The notes below the pieces were generated by a model that worked only from the letters and a program-made list of their open reading frames with translations, searched no databases and was not told the origin of the DNA. This document shows, one piece after another, positions 27,000 through 32,245 of a DNA stretch of 32,245 nucleotides; position 1 is the first letter of the stretch, and every line of letters begins with the position of its first letter. Location: positions 1-32,245 of the forward strand of contig JABFRT010000050.1 in the NCBI GenBank assembly GCA_013141015.1, written 5' to 3'. This DNA is from Hyphomicrobium sp. GTDB taxonomy: Bacteria > Pseudomonadota > Alphaproteobacteria > Rhizobiales > Hyphomicrobiaceae. Both the position numbers and the translations under genes were made by a program.

Positions 27000-28058
27000 T
27001 CAGGTGATCAGCCGGCCAACCAGCTTGGCGGTATAGTCAACCATCGGGATTATGCGGGCATAATTGAGCCGCGTCGGGCCGATCACGCCGAGCACGCCAA
27101 CCACCCGGCGGGTCTGGTCACGGAACGGCGCTACCACCAGCGACGATCCGGACAGCGAAAACAGCTTGTTCTCAGAGCCGATAAATATGCGCACGCCGTC
27201 GGCGTTTTCCGACGCGCCGAGCAATTGAACGATGTCCCGCTTGGATTCAAAATCATCAAACAATTGGCGGATCCGCTCCAGATCTTCAGCCGCGCTGACG
27301 TCTTTGAGCAGATTTCCCTGGCCGCGCACGATCAGGCTTTTGCGCTCGTCCGTCGTGCCCGACCATTCGGCAAGCCCGGCGGTGATGACCTTTTGCGTCA
27401 GGATATCGAGTTCGGCCTTGGCATCGCGCAGCGCCTTCTCAATTGCCGCGCGCGCTTCCGTGATGGTCAGCCCGCGAATGTGGGTGTTGAGATAGTTCGA
27501 AGCCTCCTGCAAGGCGGATGGCGGCAGGCCGGTTGGCAGCGCGATAATGCGGTTCTCGACGTTCTGGTCTTCGTCAACCAGCACCACCAATCCCTTGCCC
27601 GGCTCCAGCGGCACGAATTCGATGTGCTTCAAGCGCGCAACCAGCTTTTCAGCCAGCACCACGCCGGCGCAATGCGAGAGCCCTGAGATCATTTCACCGG
27701 CCTCGGCCAGCAGTTGATCGACCGACTTTTCGCGTTGAAAGCCGATCTGGGTTTCAATCTGGCGGCGTTCGTCCTGGGTGATGTCGCCGACTTCCAAAAG
27801 CCCATCGACGAACATTCTAAGGCCAAGCTGTGTCGGCAGGCGCCCGGCCGAGGTATGGGGCGAGATGATCAGCCCCAAATGTTCAAGGTCAGACATCACG
27901 TTACGGATCGAGGCCGGCGACAGGGAAATCGGAAGCCCGCGCGCCAGATTGCGCGAGCCAACGGGGTCGCCGGTCGCCAGATAACTCTCGACGATTTGCC
28001 GGAGAATAGTGCGCGAGCGCTCGTTCAGCTGCTGCAACTCGCTTTTGCCGTCTATCAT
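27000..28058 (-). CDS. hrcA: Heat-inducible transcription repressor HrcA
   Basis: The 352-residue repressor controls chaperonin genes by binding the CIRCE operator when GroEL keeps it active. The N-terminal winged helix is visible ([24 protein letters not shown], followed by [19 protein letters not shown] and [18 protein letters not shown]), as is the C-terminal dimer domain ([44 protein letters not shown]). No CIRCE element (TTAGCACTC-N9-GAGTGCTAA) is visible around hrcA, grpE or dnaK here, so its targets are presumably elsewhere (groESL). It is divergent from rph. Confidence 0.97.
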   Translation of the reverse strand: MIDGKSELQQLNERSRTILRQIVESYLATGDPVGSRNLARGLPISLSPASIRNVMSDLEHLGLIISPHTSAGRLPTQLGLRMFVDGLLEVGDITQDERRQIETQIGFQREKSVDQLLAEAGEMISGLSHCAGVVLAEKLVARLKHIEFVPLEPGKGLVVLVDEDQNVENRIIALPTGLPPSALQEASNYLNTHIRGLTITEARAAIEKALRDAKAELDILTQKVITAGLAEWSGTTDERKSLIVRGQGNLLKDVSAAEDLERIRQLFDDFESKRDIVQLLGASENADGVRIFIGSENKLFSLSGSSLVVAPFRDQTRRVVGVLGVIGPTRLNYARIIPMVDYTAKLVGRLIT

Positions 28059-28189
28059 GCCATCAATTCAATCATGGGAGGGACTTGGTGCGGTTCTATG
28101 GGTTTCGCAAGCAGAGATGTCTGAGAGGCGACGTTAAGGAGCCCCGGCCCCGCCGTCAAATGACGTGCGCCCAATTTGCGGCTTTAAGG

Positions 28190-28218
28190 TTGAACCGGGC
28201 ACGCGCGTTCTTTAGGGT
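28190..28218 (+). promoter_or_regulatory. Candidate rph promoter
   Basis: TTGAAC (28190-28195) and TAGGGT (28213-28218) are spaced by 17 bases, placing the transcription start about 25 bases ahead of rph. Confidence 0.45.
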
Positions 28219-28250
28219 TCGCGGCGAAATCTCTAAAATTCAGGAAAACC

Positions 28251-28964
28251 ATGCGACCGTCCAAACGAAAGCCCGATGAACTGCGCCGCGTCTCGATTGA
28301 GCGCGCCGTGTCGAAGCACGCCGAGGGCTCGTGCCTGATCAAGTTCGGCGATACGCATGTGCTGTGTACGGCGAGTTTGGAAGAGCGGATTCCGCCGTGG
28401 CTGAAGGGTCAGGGCCGTGGCTGGGTTACGGCTGAATATTCCATGTTGCCGCGCGCCACGCATGACCGCACGCGCCGCGAAGTGACCAGCGGCCACCCAT
28501 CGGGCCGGACGCAAGAAATCCAACGCCTGATCGGCCGGGCATTGCGTGCCGTTGTCGATTTGCCGAAACTCGGCGAACGCCAGATCACGGTTGACTGCGA
28601 TGTGATTCAAGCGGACGGCGGCACACGCACGGCGGCCATCACCGGTGCGTGGGTTGCGCTCTATGATTGCATCCAGTGGATGAAGATGCGCGACATGGTC
28701 AAGGATGGCGTGTTGCGCGATCACATCGCCGCCGTCTCGTGCGGTTTGTACAAGGGCGAACCGGTGCTCGATCTCGATTACGCCGAAGACAGCAACGCCG
28801 ACGCCGACAGCAATTTCGTGATGACTGGTTCGGGTGGCATTGTCGAAGTGCAGGGCACGGCCGAGACGACACCGTTCACGCAAGAGCGTTTCGACCAGCT
28901 GATGGTGCTCGCCAAAAAGGGTATCGGCGAACTCGTGCAATTGCAGAAGCTGACGGTGGGGTGA
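28251..28964 (+). CDS. rph: Ribonuclease PH
   Basis: The 237-residue phosphorolytic exoribonuclease trims the 3' ends of tRNA precursors. Family landmarks are [82 protein letters not shown], the phosphate/metal site [21 protein letters not shown] and [24 protein letters not shown] lies six bases before the ATG. It opens the rightward unit rph-DUF1772-rdgB-hemW, although a hairpin (28972-28998) follows it directly. Confidence 0.97.
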   Translation: MRPSKRKPDELRRVSIERAVSKHAEGSCLIKFGDTHVLCTASLEERIPPWLKGQGRGWVTAEYSMLPRATHDRTRREVTSGHPSGRTQEIQRLIGRALRAVVDLPKLGERQITVDCDVIQADGGTRTAAITGAWVALYDCIQWMKMRDMVKDGVLRDHIAAVSCGLYKGEPVLDLDYAEDSNADADSNFVMTGSGGIVEVQGTAETTPFTQERFDQLMVLAKKGIGELVQLQKLTVG

Positions 28965-28971
28965 TGTGTCT

Positions 28972-28998
28972 CCTCTCCCCATCCTTCATGGGGAGAGG
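28972..28998. repeat. Hairpin after rph
   Basis: CCTCTCCCCAT-CCTTC-ATGGGGAGAGG is a perfect 11-base stem with a five-base loop. There is no T-run, so it may be a shortened member of the CTCTCCC repeat family or an RNA-stabilising element between rph and the next gene. Confidence 0.75.
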
Positions 28999-29045
28999 GG
29001 GCTTATTGCCGCCCTTCAATTCTCACGAGCAAAGGGCCGCTCCTC

Positions 29046-29474
29046 ATGAACCTTGGTCCACTCGCTCTCACCGCCGCGGCACTCTTCACAGGTGCCGCAT
29101 TCTACATCAACTTTGCGGAGCAGCCGGCGCGGCTGGGGCTGGATGACCGCGCGCTGCTGGCGCAGTGGAAGCCAAGCTACGCGCGCGGCTTCACGATGCA
29201 GGCGTCGCTTGCGGTTGCCGGCTTCGTGCTTGGCGCGCTGACGTGGTGGTCGACTGGAAACTACGCGTGGCTGCTGGGCGCCGTCGTGCTGGTTGCCAAT
29301 TGGCCCTACACGCTGCTCGGCATCATGCCGACGAACCACGTCTTGAACGCCATTGCCCCGGAAGATGCAGGTCCAAAATCGCGCGAACTGATCGTAAAAT
29401 GGGGCGGACTGCACGGCGTGCGGACGGCGCTCGGCGCGGCTGCGACGGCAATCTTTCTATGGGCTTCGATGTAA
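29046..29474 (+). CDS. DUF1772 family membrane protein
   Basis: The 142-residue protein has four hydrophobic segments ([76 protein letters not shown]) and the DUF1772 pattern: [12 protein letters not shown] near the start, WKPSYARGF, and PTNHVLNAI before the last helix. DUF1772 includes fungal anthrone oxygenases, but bacterial members are uncharacterised. Its stop overlaps the rdgB start (TAATG), so the two are translationally coupled, which is unusual for rph-rdgB pairs. Confidence 0.88.
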   Translation: MNLGPLALTAAALFTGAAFYINFAEQPARLGLDDRALLAQWKPSYARGFTMQASLAVAGFVLGALTWWSTGNYAWLLGAVVLVANWPYTLLGIMPTNHVLNAIAPEDAGPKSRELIVKWGGLHGVRTALGAAATAIFLWASM

Positions 29475-30373
29475 TGCAAAAGCTGTCTCGCGGCACGAAG
29501 ATCGTCGTTGCCTCTCACAACAAGGGCAAGGTCTGGGAGATCCACCAGCTGCTCGAGCCCTACGGCCTCGATGCGGTTTCGGCTGGTGATTTGAACCTTG
29601 CAGAGCCCGAGGAAACCGAAGCGACGTTCGAGGGCAACGCCCGGCTGAAAGCTGTTGCGGCGGCCAAAGGATCTGGGCTTCCAGCGCTTGCCGACGATTC
29701 AGGCCTGGAAGTCGAAGCTTTGGGCGGCGCGCCTGGAATTTATTCGGCGCGCTGGGCGGGTCCTGAAAAAGACTTCGGCCTCGCGATGCAGAAGGTCGCT
29801 GACGAGATTACCGCGCGCCATGGCTGGCCGGCACCGGGCATGTATGGCTTGGGCCCGCGCGCCAATTTCATTTCGGTGCTGTGCTTGGCGTGGCCCGATG
29901 GCACGACGCAAATGTTTGAAGGCAAAGTGTTCGGGCACCTCGTCTGGCCGCCGCGCGGTGGCAATGGTTTCGGCTATGACCCGATGTTCGTGCCGGAAGG
30001 CGATGCCCGCACTTACGGTGAAATGCCGCCCGCTGAAAAGTACGCAGACTCGCACCGCACGCGCGCGTTCGCGGCGTTCAAACGCGACTGCCTCGATCAG
30101 ATCGCGGCGGCGCCTGCCGCGGGCAAAATCGCCGGCCGTGATCTGGCAGCTCTCGTTGCAGCCGCGGGGTCTCTCTCGACGCGCGAAGAGCTGGCGCAGT
30201 TTGTCATGCGGCTGCGCGAGGACTATCAATTAAACCGCGCGGCGTGGCCGAGCCAAACGCTCGACGATTATCTCGCCAGCCTGCAAGGCTATCTCGGCGA
30301 TATGCCAGAGGCCAACGACCCGAAGTGGCGGACAATGGCCAAGGTTCTGCTGGCCGCGAGTTTGTATGAGTAA
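29474..30373 (+). CDS. rdgB: RdgB XTP/dITP pyrophosphatase fused to a DUF7660-like domain
   Basis: The 299-residue protein has two parts. Residues 1 to about 205 are RdgB/Ham1, which hydrolyses non-canonical purine triphosphates (ITP, dITP, XTP) to monophosphates: [53 protein letters not shown] and [14 protein letters not shown]. After a short linker, residues about 233-299 ([51 protein letters not shown]) match the DUF7660 pattern as I remember it, a small helical domain of unknown function. RdgB is normally about 200 residues. The ATG at 29474 overlaps the DUF1772 stop. hemW starts eight bases before this stop. Confidence 0.9.
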   Translation: MQKLSRGTKIVVASHNKGKVWEIHQLLEPYGLDAVSAGDLNLAEPEETEATFEGNARLKAVAAAKGSGLPALADDSGLEVEALGGAPGIYSARWAGPEKDFGLAMQKVADEITARHGWPAPGMYGLGPRANFISVLCLAWPDGTTQMFEGKVFGHLVWPPRGGNGFGYDPMFVPEGDARTYGEMPPAEKYADSHRTRAFAAFKRDCLDQIAAAPAAGKIAGRDLAALVAAAGSLSTREELAQFVMRLREDYQLNRAAWPSQTLDDYLASLQGYLGDMPEANDPKWRTMAKVLLAASLYE

Positions 30374-31660
30374 CCTCGCTGCCAGCGACCCTGGCTTCGG
30401 CGTTTACATTCATTGGCCGTTTTGCGCGCAGAAGTGCCCGTATTGCGACTTCAACAGTCACGTGCGGTTTGGCGGCTGGGACGAGGATCGGTTCCTGGCC
30501 GCTTATCTCAGCGAACTCGATACCGCGGCGGCACGCATAGGCGTCCGTCAGGTCCGGAGCATTTTCTTTGGTGGCGGCACGCCATCGCTGATGAAGCCTG
30601 AGACAGTGGCGGCGATCCTTGACCGGATCGCACACCATTGACGGTGGATCGCGATGCGGAAATCACTCTCGAAGCCAATCCCGGCAGCGTCGAGGCTGCG
30701 CGCTTCCAAGGCTATCGCACGGCCGGCATCAATCGCGTGTCGATGGGTTTTCAATCGCTGCGCGACGAAGACTTGAAACGCTTGGGCCGCATCCATTCGG
30801 TTGCCGAAGCCAAGGCGGCGCTGAACATTGCGCGCACCACGTTTGAGCGGTTTTCGTTCGATCTGATTTATGCGCGTCCTGGCCAGCAGCCGGCGGCATG
30901 GCGCGAAGAGCTCGGCGAAGCGCTCGATCTGGCCGACAATCACGTCTCGCTTTATCAATTGACCATTGAGCCGGACACGCCCTACGCCGCATTGCAAGCC
31001 GCCGGCAAATTGATCGTGCCGGACCCAGATGCCGCGCTCGCGCTCTACGAGATCACGCAGGAGATGACGGCTCAGCGCGGGCTGCTGCCGTATGAGATTT
31101 CCAATCACGCGAGCCCCGGCGAAGAAAGCCGCCACAACCTGCTCTATTGGCGCTACGGCGAATACGCCGGCATCGGCCCTGGCGCGCATGGGCGGATACG
31201 TGCCGATGGCGCCCGCATCGCCACCGCAACCGAGCGTCACCCCGAGACGTGGGCGGCGCTGGTTGAGGCGCACGGCCACGGCATCATCGAGGAAACGGAA
31301 CTGACGCCCGAGCAACAAGCCGACGAAATGCTGCTGATGGGGCTGCGCCTGCGCGAAGGCATCGATCTTGACCGCTTGGCGGCATTGGGCGGTGTCAGGC
31401 CATCCGCCGCCGCGCTCGATCATCTCGAAAGCCTCGGATTGCTGGAGCGCGCGGTGCGGCGGGCGACGTCATCAGGATCAGTTGGAAACTGGCGAGCCAA
31501 TGAGCTGGATCCGATCCTGATGTGCGCCGGGCCAGGACTGGCTCCCGATGGCATTGGCCACAATGCCCCCCCGCAGCTGATCCGCGCCACGCCCGCAGGC
31601 CGCTTCGTGCTGAATGGCGTCGTCTCGGAACTCTCGAAAAGCTTCGAGCCTGACCGATAA
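30366..31660 (+). pseudogene. hemW: HemW radical-SAM protein, frameshifted
   Basis: Two frames together encode HemW, the CPO-III-like radical-SAM protein now regarded as a heme chaperone. The first (30366-30641) carries the 4Fe-4S motif FCAQKCPYCDF and FFGGGTPSLM. It stops at TGA after DRIAHH. The second, read from 30638, continues seamlessly with TVDRDAEITLEANPGSVE, RVSMGFQSL, SLYQLTIEPDTPY, LPYEISNHASPGEESRHNLLYWRYGEYAGIGPGAHG split over two conserved stretches. Expected His-Trp-Thr-Val would be CATTGGACG; the sequence has CATTGACG, one G short. Near the C-terminus about 42 extra codons (31451-31576) interrupt the conserved end. The G loss is probably an error or a recent mutation, since the rest is well conserved. 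Confidence 0.88.
31451..31576 (+). repeat. Hairpin-rich in-frame insertion within hemW
   Basis: About 126 bases separate the usual HemW segments ending LLER and beginning LIRATPAGR. They contain the inverted arms ATCAGGATC (31471) and GATCCTGAT (31513), GGCATTG-GCCA-CAATGCC (31550-31567) and GCCAG-GA-CTGGC (31531-31542). This suggests insertion of a palindromic element that stayed in frame. Confidence 0.5.
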
Positions 31661-31707
31661 CACCCGCCACATAGACAACGGCCGCGACGCGCGATAAGCA
31701 CTCGCCC

Positions 31708-32245
31708 ATGCTCAAACGCTTATATGATTGGATGATGCGCAAGGCCGCCGGCGACAAGGCGCCGTGGGCGCTTGGCGTCGTGTCGTTTGTTGAAAGTTCG
31801 TTCTTTCCGATCCCGCCTGACGTGATGCTGATCCCGATGGTCATGGCCAACAGGCAGAAGGCCTGGTGGTACGCAACAATCGCAACGGTCACGTCTGTGC
31901 TCGGCGGCATGCTTGGCTATGCGATCGGCTATTATCTCTATGACGCAGTCGGCGTGCCGATCCTCAAATTCTACGGCAAGGAAAACGCGCTCGACGCGTT
32001 CATAGCGTTCGTCCACGACTACGGCGTGCCAGCCGTCATCATCAAAGGCATGACGCCGATCCCGTATAAGATCGTAACAATCGCAGCCGGCGTCGCCAAA
32101 ATGGATCTGCTGGCGTTTACCGCTGCCAGTATCGTTGCGCGCGCGATGCGCTTTTATCTGGTCGCGGGCCTCCTATATTATTTCGGCGAGCCGATCCGCG
32201 ACTTCATCGAAAAGCGTTTAACACTGGTCACGACCGCGTTTGTTG
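31708..32245 (+). CDS. VTT/DedA-type (YqaA-like) membrane protein, 3' end outside the window
   Basis: The visible 179 codons encode a membrane protein of the SNARE-associated/VTT family, closest in pattern to the YqaA branch: WALGVVSFVESSFFPIPPDV, ATVTSVLGGMLGYAIGYYLYD, the amphipathic VHDYGVPAVIIKGMTPIPYK, AAGVAKMDLLAFTAASIVARAMRFYLVAGLLYYFG in two hydrophobic pieces. VTT proteins are linked to lipid carrier or phospholipid transport. The conserved E-x(n)-PIPP and R-a-x-RF motifs are present. The ATG at 31708 has no strong ribosome binding site, and the frame is open to the window edge, so the C-terminus is missing. Confidence 0.85.
   Translation, partial: MLKRLYDWMMRKAAGDKAPWALGVVSFVESSFFPIPPDVMLIPMVMANRQKAWWYATIATVTSVLGGMLGYAIGYYLYDAVGVPILKFYGKENALDAFIAFVHDYGVPAVIIKGMTPIPYKIVTIAAGVAKMDLLAFTAASIVARAMRFYLVAGLLYYFGEPIRDFIEKRLTLVTTAFV

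Noticed and set aside
28059-28250. CIRCE element between hrcA and rph
   Set aside because: No TTAGCACTC-N9-GAGTGCTAA or close variant was found by eye in this spacer, nor ahead of grpE or dnaK.
29165-29473. Long N-terminal extension of rdgB (start at 29165)
   Set aside because: It overlaps DUF1772 in another frame and is Arg/Ala-rich noise; the TAATG overlap at 29474 gives the family start.

Overview
The window looks like a chromosomal segment of a GC-rich alphaproteobacterium, most likely of the order Hyphomicrobiales. Supporting this are a FYDLN-acid (TIGR02300-type) protein, the map-radC pair, the hrcA-grpE-dnaK-dnaJ cluster divergent from rph-rdgB-hemW, a DUF1330 gene, and several palindromic intergenic repeats of types common in that order. 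I cannot name the genus. No tRNA, rRNA, CRISPR array or transposase was seen.

Layout. 1-640: a HigBA-type toxin-antitoxin locus whose antitoxin reading frame is broken. 789-2483: map-radC, divergent from an OmpA-family envelope protein (2599-4353). 4518-5602: a DUF6428 protein and a small exported protein. 5718-6610: two unrecognised A/T-richer genes with their own promoter. 6726-7430: ribosomal protein L19 with a C-terminal extension. 7736-13331: an accessory block transcribed leftward, containing two exported paralogs (one frameshifted) that share a near-identical promoter and signal-peptide segment, then a secreted RTX protein with an HELVH zinc-protease motif. 13474-17144: FYDLN-acid protein, a thioredoxin plus CcdA-like pair, and an L,D-transpeptidase. 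17350-21828: trmD, DUF1330, a second (YafK/DpaA-like) L,D-transpeptidase-fold protein, pyrF, a small membrane protein and an FMN reductase. 22308-28058: the heat-shock cluster. 28251-32245: rph, DUF1772, rdgB, hemW and a VTT/DedA-type membrane protein cut by the window edge.

The most unusual features are: (i) a four-helix DUF3995-type membrane domain joined in frame, with no intervening stop, to a complete DnaJ directly after dnaK, which could give a membrane-tethered J-protein; (ii) RdgB, the house-cleaning nucleotide pyrophosphatase, fused to a C-terminal DUF7660-like domain; (iii) the RTX metalloprotease cluster with its duplicated control region; (iv) trmD and rplS, normally adjacent, lying about 10 kb apart with this accessory material between them; (v) tandem palindromic repeats with compensatory base changes.

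Caution: four apparent single-base indels (two in higA, one in the exported paralog, one in hemW), at least one of them in a homopolymer, raise the possibility of residual assembly errors. The 'pseudogene' calls should be read with that in mind.
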